Positions 8,469 through 17,147 of a DNA stretch of 64,000 nucleotides are shown here, one piece after another; within the stretch, counting starts at the first letter, position 1, and every line of letters starts with the position of its first letter. The stretch covers positions 3,402,501 to 3,466,500 of the forward strand of contig NZ_CP086615.1 of the NCBI RefSeq assembly GCF_020883455.1. The letters are read 5' to 3'. The translations under genes were made by a program, and so were the position numbers. Source of the DNA: Spiribacter halobius (GTDB lineage: Bacteria; Pseudomonadota; Gammaproteobacteria; Nitrococcales; Nitrococcaceae). Below the pieces are notes generated by a model, which worked only from the letters and a program-made list of their open reading frames with translations, was not told the origin of the DNA and searched no databases.

Positions 8469-10398
8469 GTGCGCCGGGCACGGCGCGCCGGCGCCGTGAC
8501 CGGCGCTGGATAACCGGTGAGCGAAAGCGAGCCGGGAAGTGGCCTGGGGGTGGAAGTCCCCTGCGGGCCCTGGTGACGGGAACCGCGAGCCGAACGGCAA
8601 GGGCATCATCGTGAGGTGCTGTCTGAAGGAAGCCTCAGGCGAATCTCCGACCCGACGAACAGGAACCGCATAGGAGGCGTGTCGTCGCGGGCGAGCAGGC
8701 AACGATCTGCGAACCCGATGTCACCCCGGAGCGGCGATACGTAGATGCGGCGGGTGTGGAGTGAAGGTCACGCGCCTTACCCCGGGAGGTCTGTCGGGCT
8801 GCTGTGAGCTACCGGCGCCGCGAGGTGCCGGGAAGGCCTGGCAGAAGTCAGCCGAGGCCATAGTAGTCGCCGGCACAGGGCGGCGAAGGGCCGAACGCGT
8901 GGAGCCGATCCGGCACTGGAGCGCTCGATGGCCGAAGCAGGCGTAGGCGAGGCGGCTGAGAGGTTGCCGCATCCCCGGAGGGCTGACGGCGGAACCGTCG
9001 GAGGTACGGGTGATGGACGCCAAGCGGCTGCGGCGCGCTCGAGACGAGCCGGGTCCGAGTCGACGGCGCTGCTGGAGGCGGCGCTGTGTCGCGAGAACCT
9101 GATGGCGGCCTACCGGCGGGTGGTGCGCAACCGGGGGGCCCCCGGCATCGACGGAGTGACCGTCGATGAGCTGTGGGCCTACTGCCAGGCGCACTGGTCG
9201 TCGATCCGCGAGCGGCTGCTGGAGGGGACGTACCGTCCCTCGCCGGTACGGGAGGTGAAGATCCCCAAGCCCGGGGGTGGCTCCCGGGCACTGGGCATCC
9301 CGACCGTGGTCGACCGGCTGATCCAGCAGGCGCTGGTGCAGGTGCTCACCCCGATCCTCGACCCGACGTTCTCGGGTGAGAGCTACGGCTTTCGCCCGGG
9401 GCGCAGTGCCCATCAGGCCGTTGAGCGTGCCCGCGGGCACGTGGCGGCGGGGCAGCGCTGGGTCGTGGACCTCGATCTGGCGCAGTTCTTCGACCGGGTC
9501 AATCACGACGTGCTGATGGCCCGGTTAGCGCGTCGGATCGAGGACCGGCGGGTGCTGCGCCTGATCCGGCGCTACCTGCAGGCCGGGGTGATGGCCGGTG
9601 GCGTGGTCTCGCCGCGGGCGGCGGGGACGCCGCAGGGCGGGCCGCTCTCGCCCCTGCTCTCGAACGTCCTGCTGGACGAGCTCGACCGGGAGCTGGAGCG
9701 GCGCGGCCACCGCTTCGTGCGTTACGCCGATGACGTCAGCGTCTACGTGCGCTCGCCCGAAGCGGGTGCGCGCGTGCTGGCATCGCTGGAGCGGTTCCTG
9801 TGGCGGCGGCTGCGCCTGGTGGTCAACCGTGAGAAGAGTGCGGTGGACCGCCCGTGGAAGCGCACGCTGCTCGGCTACAGCATGACCGCGCACCGTGAGC
9901 CGCGGCTGCGGGTGGCCCCCAGCTCGGTGCAGCGGCTCAAGGCCCGCCTGCGGGCCGCGCTGCGCCGCGGGCGGGGCCGCCACCTGCAGCGGGTGCTGGC
10001 GGCGCTGCAGCCGCTCATCCGGGGCTGGGTGGCCTACTTCCGCTTCGCCGAAGTCAAGGCGGCGTTCGAGGCGCTGGACCAGTGGCTCCGGCGCCGCCTG
10101 CGTTGCCTGCTGTGGCGGCAGTGGAAGCGCTGGCGCACCCGCGCCCGGCGGCTGATGCAGCACGGTGTCGAGCGCCTGCGAGCGTATCGCTCCGCCACCA
10201 ACGGGCGTGGCCCGTGGTGGAACGCGGGGGCGGCCCACATGCACGTGGCCATCCCCGCGCGCTGGCTGCACCGTCAGGGTCTCGTGAGCTTCCTCGGCGA
10301 GCACCGTCGACTTGCGAGCGCTGCGTGAACCGCCGTATACGGCCCCGTACGTACGGTGGTGTGAGAGCCGGGGCGGGTGACCGCCCCGGCTACTCGAT
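8469..10398 (+). mobile_element. Group IIC intron inserted behind a terminator
   Basis: The element starts with GTGCGCC (8469), matching the group II 5' consensus, directly after a terminator hairpin and T-run, the typical target of class C introns. The 5' portion to about 9000 is GC-rich structured non-coding sequence; AACA at 8658-8661 could be EBS1 pairing with TGTT at 8465-8468. The RT/maturase ORF is internal. The 3' end shows domain V (10327-10362, ACCGCCGTA pairing with TACGGTGGT) and domain VI (10363-10395, AGCCGGGGCGG/CCGCCCCGGCT with the expected bulged A at 10392). The 3' boundary is placed at 10398 within a base or two. Confidence 0.88.
8928..10328 (+). CDS. ltrA: Group II intron reverse transcriptase/maturase (class C)
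   Basis: Intron-encoded protein that supports splicing and retrohoming. The RT domain has GAPGIDGVTVDEL, SYGFRPGRSAHQAV, DLDLAQFFDRVNHD, GTPQGGPLSPLLSN and the catalytic YADD (in FVRYADDVSVYV, near residue 266). Domain X/maturase follows (PLIRGWVAYFRFAEV), with a basic tail and no HNH endonuclease, as in class C. The start is unsure: ATG 8928 has GGAG six bases upstream, but the best ribosome-binding site/start pair (GGAGG, then ATG 9013, beginning MDAKRLRRAR) is in a different frame from the RT, and the conserved region begins only near residue 45. Its stop overlaps the start of domain V. Confidence 0.9.
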   Translation: MAEAGVGEAAERLPHPRRADGGTVGGTGDGRQAAAARSRRAGSESTALLEAALCRENLMAAYRRVVRNRGAPGIDGVTVDELWAYCQAHWSSIRERLLEGTYRPSPVREVKIPKPGGGSRALGIPTVVDRLIQQALVQVLTPILDPTFSGESYGFRPGRSAHQAVERARGHVAAGQRWVVDLDLAQFFDRVNHDVLMARLARRIEDRRVLRLIRRYLQAGVMAGGVVSPRAAGTPQGGPLSPLLSNVLLDELDRELERRGHRFVRYADDVSVYVRSPEAGARVLASLERFLWRRLRLVVNREKSAVDRPWKRTLLGYSMTAHREPRLRVAPSSVQRLKARLRAALRRGRGRHLQRVLAALQPLIRGWVAYFRFAEVKAAFEALDQWLRRRLRCLLWRQWKRWRTRARRLMQHGVERLRAYRSATNGRGPWWNAGAAHMHVAIPARWLHRQGLVSFLGEHRRLASAA

Positions 10399-10748
10399 TT
10401 TCCGTGGCCCCGATTAGCAACGAAGTTCAGACACGCTGCAAGACAGTCCCTCCGCGGCGGAGGGCACCCACGGCGGCCGAGCGAGGCGGGGCAGGAGCGA
10501 CCGGGACCGTAGGCGAGATGGACCTCGCCTACGAGCTTACAGGGACGTATTCACAGCGTGTCCCGGGCGCTCCTGCCCCGCCTCGCGCCCGGCACCATGT
10601 AGTGAGCATCCCCCCCTACGTCGCGGACTCCTGGTGCCCCAAGTGCTGAAGGTCGGGGGTGATCGAGCGAGGAGTTACGGCGCTTCGCGCCGTTTCGCGG
10701 TCGAACATCGCTCGCACTGCAGAGGGCGCTCTACCCCGTAGCGTCGGG
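10399..10748. other. Gap after the intron: palindromic element and a second repeat
   Basis: No gene is supported in these 350 bases. They contain a large palindromic element (10481-10586, listed separately) and, near 10660-10740, hairpin-rich sequence with CGGCGCTTCGCGCCG and TTTCGCGGTCG that resembles sequence near 58480-58550 and 63390-63510. Short ORFs across the palindrome are by-products of the repeat. Confidence 0.7.
10481..10586 (+). repeat. Large palindromic element, copy A
   Basis: Outer arms 10481-10507 (GCGAGGCGGGGCAGGAGCG then ACCGGGAC) and 10560-10586 are near-perfect complements. Inside sits a 10-bp hairpin, CGTAGGCGAG (10508-10517) with CTCGCCTACG (10524-10533), then a spacer GAGCTTACAGGGACGTATTC. 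The inner block is shared with copies at 25478-25587 and 47625-47730 and, on the other strand, at 25212-25319 and 44887-44976. Confidence 0.88.
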
Positions 10749-11237
10749 CTACTCCTCCGACTCGTCCGCCGCCTTCATCTGAGTCTGCAGGTAGTTCTGC
10801 AGGCCGATGCGGTCGATGAGCTCGATCTGGGTCTCCAGCCAGTCCACGTGGCTTTCCTCGTCCTTGAGGATGCGCTCGAAGAGATCCCGGCTGCCGTAGT
10901 CCTGGACGTTCTCCGCGTGCTCGATGGCGGTGCGCAGGTGGGCGATGCCGTTGAGCTCGTACTTGAGGTCGCACTCGAGGACCTCCTTCACGTTCTCGCC
11001 GATCAGCAGCTTGCCGAGATCCTGCAGGTTGGGCAGACCCTCGAGGAACAGGATGCGCTGGATCAGCACATCGGCATGATGCATCTCGTCGATCGACTCG
11101 TCGTATTCCTTCTTGCCGAGCCTCTCCAGACCCCAGTTGTCCAGCATGCGCGCATGCAGGAAGTACTGGTTGATGGCAGTGAGCTCGTTGGTCAGCGCCT
11201 GGTTGAGATGCTCGATGACCTTGGCGTCGCCTTTCAT
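10749..11237 (-). CDS. bfr: Bacterioferritin
   Basis: Haem-containing iron-storage protein (162 aa) forming a 24-mer that oxidises and mineralises iron. Met52 in [13 protein letters not shown] is the axial haem ligand; Glu18 ([11 protein letters not shown]), Glu51 and His54 fit the ferroxidase site, and [17 protein letters not shown] is highly conserved. Length is typical (about 158). The ATG at 11237 follows GGGAGGCAGAACA. The bfd gene lies upstream on the same strand (11412-11618), the usual partner that supplies electrons to release stored iron. Confidence 0.96.
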   Translation of the reverse strand: MKGDAKVIEHLNQALTNELTAINQYFLHARMLDNWGLERLGKKEYDESIDEMHHADVLIQRILFLEGLPNLQDLGKLLIGENVKEVLECDLKYELNGIAHLRTAIEHAENVQDYGSRDLFERILKDEESHVDWLETQIELIDRIGLQNYLQTQMKAADESEE

Positions 11238-11411
11238 TGTTCTGCCTCCCGTGCTGACGCAGTCGGTGCGACCATACTTCTTTGGAACGGTTTCAATATA
11301 GCACGGGAGAAAGGGTTCGTGGGTGCCCCCAGGCGCGGGGGGCTGGGTGACCGGGTGACTAGGTGATGAGGTGGTGGGGCTCGCGACGGATGCCGGCGGG
11401 AATCGGAGTGT

Positions 11412-11618
11412 TTACGCCGGGGTCGCCTGGGGCATGAGGGGGAACAGGCGCTCCTCGGCCTTGTACTCGGCGACGATGGCGCGGACGAATGGCCCGCAGC
11501 GGCCGCAGCCGGTGCAGCAGCCGAGCTCGCGGCGGAGGTCGCCCACGGAGCGGGCGCCATCATCGAGGGCGGCCCGGATCTGGGAATCGGTGACAGCCTT
11601 GCAGACGCAGACGTACAT
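11412..11618 (-). CDS. bfd: Bacterioferritin-associated ferredoxin
   Basis: A 68-residue [2Fe-2S] protein that binds bacterioferritin and reduces its core to mobilise iron. Cysteines occur in the family pattern: MYVCVCKAVTDSQIRAAL (Cys4, Cys6) and GCCTGCGRCG further on. The ATG at 11618 is preferred; an in-frame extension to 11711 would add 31 unrelated residues. It reads toward bfr with 174 bases between them. A Fur-box-like sequence about 150 bases upstream suggests iron repression. Confidence 0.93.
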   Translation of the reverse strand: MYVCVCKAVTDSQIRAALDDGARSVGDLRRELGCCTGCGRCGPFVRAIVAEYKAEERLFPLMPQATPA

Positions 11619-11771
11619 GCAGCCCCTCGCCCGTGGTGCAGCCGTTTCTCTGACGTGCCTGCCCACGCGTCCGGGGGGCACTGGCCTGCCGGCTTCACCA
11701 GCCCCGGGCACCGGCCCACGTGATGAATCCAGGCAGCTTGGCGGGGAGAGTACCCAGCCCGCGGCAGGGCG

Positions 11772-11795
11772 TCAATAACAATGATTCTTGTTTAG
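11772..11795. promoter_or_regulatory. Fur-box-like sequence upstream of bfd
   Basis: An AT-rich patch reading TAACAATGATTCTTG lies in otherwise GC-rich DNA between ptsP and bfd. It matches about 9 of 14 positions of the 7-1-7 Fur consensus (TGATAAT-ATTATCA arms). Fur control of bfd is well known in E. coli; here it is inferred from position and partial match. Confidence 0.4.
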
Positions 11796-11822
11796 AACAG
11801 TTTCAAACTGGACCGCTCCGGT

Positions 11823-14090
11823 TCACTTTCCGGCGCGGATCAGGCCGCCGAGGCCGTGGGCCTCAAGCGTCTCGTTGGTCAGCCGTCGGACCTCGCTGGG
11901 GTACTCCATGCCGAGGGCGCGATCGAGCAGCCGCCGGGCGTCCCGGTACGGCACGGTGCGCACGGCCCACTTCACCCGCAGCAGCCCGGCGCTGCTCATG
12001 GACAGCCCGTCCATGCCCATGGCAAGCAGCAGCAGCGCGATGCCCGGGTCACCGGCCATGCCGCCACAGACCGTCACCGGCACCTCCATGCGCCGGCCCA
12101 CCTCGGCGACCTCGTTCACCGCGCGCAGCACGGCCGGGTGCAGCTCGTCGTAGAGGGAGGCCACGCGGGAGTTGTTGCGGTCCACGGCGAGCAGGTACTG
12201 GGCGAGGTCGTTGCTGCCCACCGAGAGGAAGTCGAGCCGCCGGGCCAGGCTCTCCGCCTGGTAGACGGCGGCGGGCACCTCCACCATCGCGCCGAGCAGC
12301 GGCGCCGGCGCCTCCACGCCCTCCTCCGCCAGCTCGCGCCGGGCCCGCTCCACCAGGCGCCGCGCCTCCTCCACCTCCTCCAGGCGGCTGACCATGGGGA
12401 ACATGATGCGCAGGTTCCCGAGCCCCTCGGAGGCACGCAGCATCGCCCGGATCTGGGTGAGGAAGATCTCCGGGTGGTCCAGCGTCATGCGGATGCCGCG
12501 CCAGCCAAGGAAGGGGTTGTCGTCGTGGATCGGGAAGTACGGCAGGGTCTTGTCGCCGCCGACGTCCAGGGTGCGCAGGGTGACCGGCAGCGGGGCGAAG
12601 GCCTCCAGCACCTCGCGGTAGAGCTGCGCCTGCTCCTCCTCGCCGGGGAAGCGGTCGCGGATCATGAACGGGAACTCGGTACGGTGCAGGCCGACGCCGT
12701 CGCAGCCCACCTCGCGCGAGGCGCCGATGTCGGCCACCAGGCCGGTGTTGACGTAGAGCTTGATGGCGACGCCGTCGGGGGTGATCGAGCGCTCGTGCTG
12801 CAGGCTCTTCAGCCCCGCCGAGAGCTCCGCCTCCTGGCGCAGCAGCCGCCGGTACTCCTTGCGCACCGCCTGGGGCGGGTCCACGTAGACGCGCCCCCGG
12901 TAGCCGTCCACCACCAGCTCCCGACCTTCCAGGCTGCGGACCTGCAGATCCGCCACGCCCATGACCGCCGGCACGCCCAGCGCCCGCGCCAGGATGGCGA
13001 CATGGGAGTTGGCCGAGCCGGTGGCGGAGACCACGCCGGCGAGCCGCCCGAGGGGCACCTCGGCGAGCTGCGAGGCGCTCACCTCCTGGCCGACCAGCAC
13101 CGCGTCCTGGGGAATCTCGCGGCGGTCCTCGTCCACCAGCAGCAGGCGCATGACCAGCCGTCGGCCGATGTCGCGGACGTCGCCGGCGCGCTCCCGCAGG
13201 TAGGGGTCCTCCATTTCCTCGAAGCGGCGCACCTGCTCGGCGATGGTCTGGCGCACCGCCCCCGCCGCCCAGTTGCCGGCCTTGATGCGGCGACAGGTCT
13301 GGCGCACCAGGCTGTCGCCCTCGAGCATGCGCAGGTAGACATCGAACAGCAGCTGCTCGCCCTCGGGCAGGGTGCCGTGCATGCGCCCCGCCAGCGCCTC
13401 GACGTCCTCCCGCACGGCCTGGACCGCGGCGAGGAACGCCGCCTCCTCGCGCTCCGGGTCGCTGACGGGGCGGTCCGGCACCTCGTCCAGGGCCGTCGGT
13501 GCATAGAGCACGAAGCCCCGCCCCATGCCCACGCCGGTGGCACCCGGCACGCCCACCAGCGGGCGCTCCCGGGTGGCCTCCGGGTGGCCGGCGAGCAGAT
13601 CCAGACCGCCACTGGCCTTGGCGTGGGCCACGACGCCGGCGAGCTGTGCCGCCATGGTGACGAGGAAGGCGACATCGGCATCGCCGAAACGCTGGCGGCC
13701 CTGACGCTGGACCACGAGCACGCCGAGGCGCTGGCGGTAGTGGATGATGGGCACGCCGAGGAAGGAGTGGAAGCGCTCCTCGCCGGTTTCGGGGAAATAG
13801 CGGAAGCGGGGATGCTGGTCGGCGTTCTCAAGGTTGATGGGCTCCTCACGCTCGGCCACCAGCCCCACCAGGCCCTCCTCCAGGCGCAGCCGCACCCGGC
13901 CGACGGCATCCGGGTAGAGGCCGCGTGTCGCCATCAGGGTGAGATGCTGCTGGTCCTCCTCCAGCAGGTACACGGAGCAGACGTCGGCCTCGGTGGCGGC
14001 GGCGATGCGCTCGACGATGATGCGCAGCGCCTCGCCGAAATCCTCGGCGGCGCTCACCTCCTGGACGATGCGGTGGAGGGTCTCGAGCAT
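11823..14090 (-). CDS. ptsP: Nitrogen-PTS enzyme I with GAF domain (EI-Ntr)
   Basis: First phosphotransferase of the nitrogen PTS (755 aa), moving phosphate from PEP to NPr. An N-terminal GAF sensor domain (about residues 5-150) precedes an EI N-domain, the phosphohistidine loop GSANSHVAILARALGVP (His near residue 364) and the PEP-binding barrel with DVGGDKTLPYF, MIRDRFPGEE and the catalytic cysteine in VTVCGGMAGD (near residue 673). The family is about 750 aa. It follows rppH by 66 bases on the same strand, the conserved rppH-ptsP order. In proteobacteria EI-Ntr links nitrogen and carbon status to regulation. NPr and EIIA-Ntr genes are not in this window. Confidence 0.96.
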   Translation of the reverse strand: MLETLHRIVQEVSAAEDFGEALRIIVERIAAATEADVCSVYLLEEDQQHLTLMATRGLYPDAVGRVRLRLEEGLVGLVAEREEPINLENADQHPRFRYFPETGEERFHSFLGVPIIHYRQRLGVLVVQRQGRQRFGDADVAFLVTMAAQLAGVVAHAKASGGLDLLAGHPEATRERPLVGVPGATGVGMGRGFVLYAPTALDEVPDRPVSDPEREEAAFLAAVQAVREDVEALAGRMHGTLPEGEQLLFDVYLRMLEGDSLVRQTCRRIKAGNWAAGAVRQTIAEQVRRFEEMEDPYLRERAGDVRDIGRRLVMRLLLVDEDRREIPQDAVLVGQEVSASQLAEVPLGRLAGVVSATGSANSHVAILARALGVPAVMGVADLQVRSLEGRELVVDGYRGRVYVDPPQAVRKEYRRLLRQEAELSAGLKSLQHERSITPDGVAIKLYVNTGLVADIGASREVGCDGVGLHRTEFPFMIRDRFPGEEEQAQLYREVLEAFAPLPVTLRTLDVGGDKTLPYFPIHDDNPFLGWRGIRMTLDHPEIFLTQIRAMLRASEGLGNLRIMFPMVSRLEEVEEARRLVERARRELAEEGVEAPAPLLGAMVEVPAAVYQAESLARRLDFLSVGSNDLAQYLLAVDRNNSRVASLYDELHPAVLRAVNEVAEVGRRMEVPVTVCGGMAGDPGIALLLLAMGMDGLSMSSAGLLRVKWAVRTVPYRDARRLLDRALGMEYPSEVRRLTNETLEAHGLGGLIRAGK

Positions 14091-14156
14091 GCGGCTAATC
14101 CTCGGCGTTGCGGCGGCCCTGGGGCGGTTCCGCGCCGTGCCCCCGACGGCGCCCGC

Positions 14157-14702
14157 CTACCCGCGCCGCCGTCGCCCGACCACCGGCGGCTGCCCGCGGC
14201 CGAGGCCGGCCGGCCGCCGCGGCGCGCCGTCCGGAAAGATGAGTGGGGCCAGCTGGCTCAACGCACGCTCGTAGACTCCGCGCTTGAAGAACACCACCTG
14301 ACGCAACGGTTCCCAGTACGGCACCCAGGCCCAGTCGTCGAATTCCGGGCGCTCGCTCAGGTCCAGCCGCACCGCGGACTCCTCACCCACCAGCCGCAGC
14401 ATGAACCAGACCTGCTTCTGGCCGATACACAGCGGCCGCTGGCGCCGGCGGACCAGGTGCCGCGGGAGCCGGTAGCGCAGCCAGCCCTCGGTGGCGCCGA
14501 GGATGGCGACATCGTCCTCCGCGAGGCCCACCTCCTCGCGGAGCTCGCGATACAGCGCCGCCTCCGGCGATTCATCGCGCCGCATGCCGCCCTGCGGAAA
14601 CTGCCAGGCATCCTGACCGATTCGCCGGGCCCAGAACACCTGTCCGTGGTCGTTGGTCAGGATGATCCCGACGTTCGGTCGAAAACCATCCGAATCAATC
14701 AC
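14157..14702 (-). CDS. rppH: RNA 5'-pyrophosphohydrolase (Nudix)
   Basis: Nudix hydrolase (181 aa) that removes pyrophosphate from 5'-triphosphate RNA ends and triggers decay. The Nudix box [23 protein letters not shown] contains the GX5EX7REUXEEXGU pattern; the N-terminus [20 protein letters not shown] and DAWQFPQGG are RppH-specific. The C-terminus (about residues 160-181) is Arg/Pro/Gly-rich and probably disordered. First gene of an rppH-ptsP operon, divergent from the HAD gene at 14803. Confidence 0.96.
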   Translation of the reverse strand: MIDSDGFRPNVGIILTNDHGQVFWARRIGQDAWQFPQGGMRRDESPEAALYRELREEVGLAEDDVAILGATEGWLRYRLPRHLVRRRQRPLCIGQKQVWFMLRLVGEESAVRLDLSERPEFDDWAWVPYWEPLRQVVFFKRGVYERALSQLAPLIFPDGAPRRPAGLGRGQPPVVGRRRRG

Positions 14703-14802
14703 TTATGGCACCGAGCTTGTAATTTCGTTGCCAGCTATTCTTCCACATTGCAGAATCCCGCGGCAAACGCCCGACTCAGGGCGCCAACCAGCGGAGCCCC
14801 CC

Positions 14803-15483
14803 TTGCGCCTGGCCATATTCGACCTCGACAACACCCTGCTTGGCGGCGACAGCGATCACCTCTGGGGCCGCTTCCTGGCGGAGCTGGGGGTGGTGGACGG
14901 CGAGCGCTACGAGCGCGCCAACGAGCGCTATCTGCGCGAGTACGAGCGCGGTGAGCTCGACATCGACGAGTTCCTCGCCTTCGCCCTGCGGCCCCTGGCC
15001 GAGAACGCGCCCGAAGACCTCGAGGCCTGGCGCCGCCGATTCGTCGAGGAGCGCATCCGGCCACTGGTGCTCCCCGCCGCCCGCCAGCTGGTGGAGACGC
15101 ACCGCGCCCGTGGCGACGTGCCGCTGATCATCACCGCCACCAACCGCTTCGTTACCGAGCCCATTGCGGCGCTGTTCGGCATCGAGGAGCTGCTGGCCAC
15201 CGAGCCCGAGCACGCCAATGGCCGTTACACCGGCCGCCATCGCGGCACGCCCACCTTCCGCGAAGGCAAGATCCACGCCCTGGAGGCGTGGCTCGCCGAG
15301 CGTGACGAGCCCCTGGAGGCGAGCACCTTCTACAGCGACTCCCGCAACGATCTGCCACTGCTCGAGCGGGTGGACAGGCCGGTGGCCGTGGACCCGGACC
15401 CGGTCCTGGCGGAGACCGCCCGGCACCGCGGCTGGCCCCGCATCACCCTGCGGGCGGGGATCGACCCGCAGCCGCTGGACTGA
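14803..15483 (+). CDS. HAD-IB family hydrolase (SerB-like phosphatase)
   Basis: Cytoplasmic HAD phosphatase of 226 aa. Motif I FDLDNTLLGGDSD holds the nucleophile and acid/base aspartates (Asp7, Asp9), motif II lies in PLIITATN, and motif III/IV in FYSDSRNDLPLL. HAD-IB proteins next to rppH are widespread in gammaproteobacteria; substrates have not been settled for most (phosphoserine, other phosphomonoesters). TTG 14803 is chosen as start because GGAG lies 6 bases upstream and the protein then begins at the conserved LAIFDLDN; the upstream reading frame looks non-coding. Confidence 0.88.
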   Translation: MRLAIFDLDNTLLGGDSDHLWGRFLAELGVVDGERYERANERYLREYERGELDIDEFLAFALRPLAENAPEDLEAWRRRFVEERIRPLVLPAARQLVETHRARGDVPLIITATNRFVTEPIAALFGIEELLATEPEHANGRYTGRHRGTPTFREGKIHALEAWLAERDEPLEASTFYSDSRNDLPLLERVDRPVAVDPDPVLAETARHRGWPRITLRAGIDPQPLD

Positions 15484-15597
15484 CGACGCCGGCATGGATG
15501 CCCAGCAACCCCCGCCAGACGCGCCGTCGCCGCGTACTGGCGTGTCGGCCCGCCAGGCCATGCCAGCCAGCGATGCACAGCCGACCGCGGCAGCCTC

Positions 15598-15657
15598 TAG
15601 CCCGCATATCTCACCGATTCACGGCTGCGGGTGCGGATCAGTGAGATATGCGGGCTA
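15598..15657. repeat. Perfect 17-bp inverted repeat overlapping a start codon
   Basis: TAGCCCGCATATCTCAC (15598-15614) is exactly complementary to GTGAGATATGCGGGCTA (15641-15657), with a 26-base loop. The ATG assigned to the next gene (15648) lies inside the right arm. Part of the arm (ATGCGGGCTA) recurs at about 27969. Confidence 0.85.
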
Positions 15658-16466
15658 ACGACCAGCGTCCGCGGCTCGTATTCGCCCATGCCAATGGCTT
15701 CCCTGCCGGCAGCTACCGGCGTTTCCTGGCTGCGCTGGAGACCGCCTTCCGGGTGGAGGCGCCGGAGCGGCTCGGCCACGACCCGGCCTACCCGGTGGGA
15801 CTGGGCTGGCCGACGCTGGCCGAGGAGCTGCTGGAGCGCATCAGCGCCGGCGGCAGCGAGCGCACCTGGCTGGTGGGTCATTCGCTCGGCGGCGTCCTCG
15901 CCTTCCTCGCCGCCCTGCGCCAGCCGCGCCGGCTGCACGGCTTCGTGATGCTCGACCCGCCGCTGGTGTTCGGCTGGCGTGGGCCCGCGCTCGCCACGGC
16001 CCGGCGGCTCGGGCTCATCGACCGGCTCACCCCCGCCGGCCGCAGCCAGGGCCGGCGCAGCCGCTGGCCGGACGCGGCCAGCGCCGCCGCGCACTTCCGC
16101 AGCCGCGCGCTGTTCCGGGACTTCGACGCCGAGGCCATCGAGGACTACGTCGCCGCCGGCACGGTCGCGGACGGCGACGGCGTGCGCCTCGCCTACGACC
16201 CGGCGGTGGAGGTGGAGATCTTCCGCCAGCTGCCGGCCTGGCTGCACCGGGAACCGGCGCCGGTGCCCGTGCCCGGCGCCGTGCTGACGGCCCGGGGCTC
16301 CACCGTCACCCACCGGGGCGACCTCGCCCGCTTCCGCCGGCACCATGGGGTAGCGGTCCACGAGGTGCCGGGCGGTCACCTCTTCCCGCTGGAGCGTCCG
16401 GGAGAGGCGGCGGAGGCCGTGCAGGCGGCCGTCAGGGGGCTTCAGGGTCAGCGGCAGGCCGGCTGA
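15648..16466 (+). CDS. Alpha/beta-fold hydrolase
   Basis: Serine hydrolase of 272 aa, substrate unknown. HANGFPAGSYRRFL provides the oxyanion-hole region near residue 13, the nucleophile elbow is GHSLGGVLAF (Ser near residue 79), and the late GGHLFPLERP supplies the catalytic histidine. No signal peptide, so cytoplasmic. ATG 15648 lies in the arm of a 17-bp inverted repeat and has no ribosome-binding site; no better in-frame start is seen before RLVFAHANGF, so initiation is unclear. It converges with ribA. Confidence 0.85.
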   Translation: MRANDQRPRLVFAHANGFPAGSYRRFLAALETAFRVEAPERLGHDPAYPVGLGWPTLAEELLERISAGGSERTWLVGHSLGGVLAFLAALRQPRRLHGFVMLDPPLVFGWRGPALATARRLGLIDRLTPAGRSQGRRSRWPDAASAAAHFRSRALFRDFDAEAIEDYVAAGTVADGDGVRLAYDPAVEVEIFRQLPAWLHREPAPVPVPGAVLTARGSTVTHRGDLARFRRHHGVAVHEVPGGHLFPLERPGEAAEAVQAAVRGLQGQRQAG

Positions 16467-16486
16467 CGGGTTCATTGGCGCCTGGA

Positions 16487-17101
16487 TCAGTCGGCGTCGA
16501 AGAAATGCCCGAACTTCGCCGCCTTGGTTTCCAGGTAGGCGTGGTTGTGCGGGTTGCGCCCGGCGAGGATGGGCAGGCGCTCGGTGACCGCGATGCCCTC
16601 GGCCTCGAGCCCGCTCACCTTCTGGGGATTGTTGGTGAGCAGCCGCAGCCTGCGGATACCGAGGGCCTCGAGCATGGCGGCAGCAACGCCGTAGTCCCGG
16701 GCGTCCGGGGCGAAGCCCAGGGCCTCGTTGGCCTCCACCGTGTCCGCGCCTTCCCTGTCCTGCAGGCCGTAGGCGCGGATCTTGTTCAGCAGGCCGATGC
16801 CCCGGCCCTCCTGGCGCAGGTACACCAGCACGCCCTCGCCGGCCTCGCCAATGCGTCGCAGCGCCGCCTCCAGCTGCGGCCCGCAGTCGCAGCGGCGGCT
16901 GAACAGGGCATCGCCGGTCAGGCACTCGGAGTGCACCCGCACCAGCGGCGCCTCGGCCTGTTCGGGCTGCCCCATCACCAGTGCCACATGCTCCTGGCCG
17001 ATGGCGTCCTCGAAGCCGTGGATCACGAACTCGCCCCACTCGGTGGGCAGCCGGGCGGAACCGGCATGACGCGCACGGGGCGTGGCGGGCGGCATGGGCA
17101 T
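16487..17101 (-). CDS. ribA: GTP cyclohydrolase II
   Basis: Zinc enzyme (204 aa) that opens GTP to start riboflavin synthesis. The zinc cysteines are in HSECLTGDALFSRRCDCGPQ, and the GTP/catalytic segment is YLRQEGRGIGLLNKIRAYGLQD. RibA-specific start RHAGSARLPTEWGEF follows closely after ATG 17101 (MPMPPATPRA), so this start gives the usual length; a GTG at 17143, four bases after the stop of the upstream reductase gene, is an alternative giving 218 aa. This is a stand-alone RibA, not a RibBA fusion. Confidence 0.92.
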   Translation of the reverse strand: MPMPPATPRARHAGSARLPTEWGEFVIHGFEDAIGQEHVALVMGQPEQAEAPLVRVHSECLTGDALFSRRCDCGPQLEAALRRIGEAGEGVLVYLRQEGRGIGLLNKIRAYGLQDREGADTVEANEALGFAPDARDYGVAAAMLEALGIRRLRLLTNNPQKVSGLEAEGIAVTERLPILAGRNPHNHAYLETKAAKFGHFFDAD

Positions 17102-17147
17102 GGCGGCGGCGACACCTGCTGCAGGCTGCGGGGAGCGCGTCACGATA

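Noticed and set aside
10440-10650. Short ORFs such as MYSQRVPGAPAPP in the palindromic elements
   Set aside because: The same peptides recur in every copy (10526, 25542, 47690 regions), lie within the inverted repeats and lack ribosome-binding sites; they are by-products of the repeat.
16487-17143. An FMN riboswitch upstream of ribA
   Set aside because: ribA lies within four bases of the upstream reductase gene's stop, leaving no leader; no RFN element pattern was seen.
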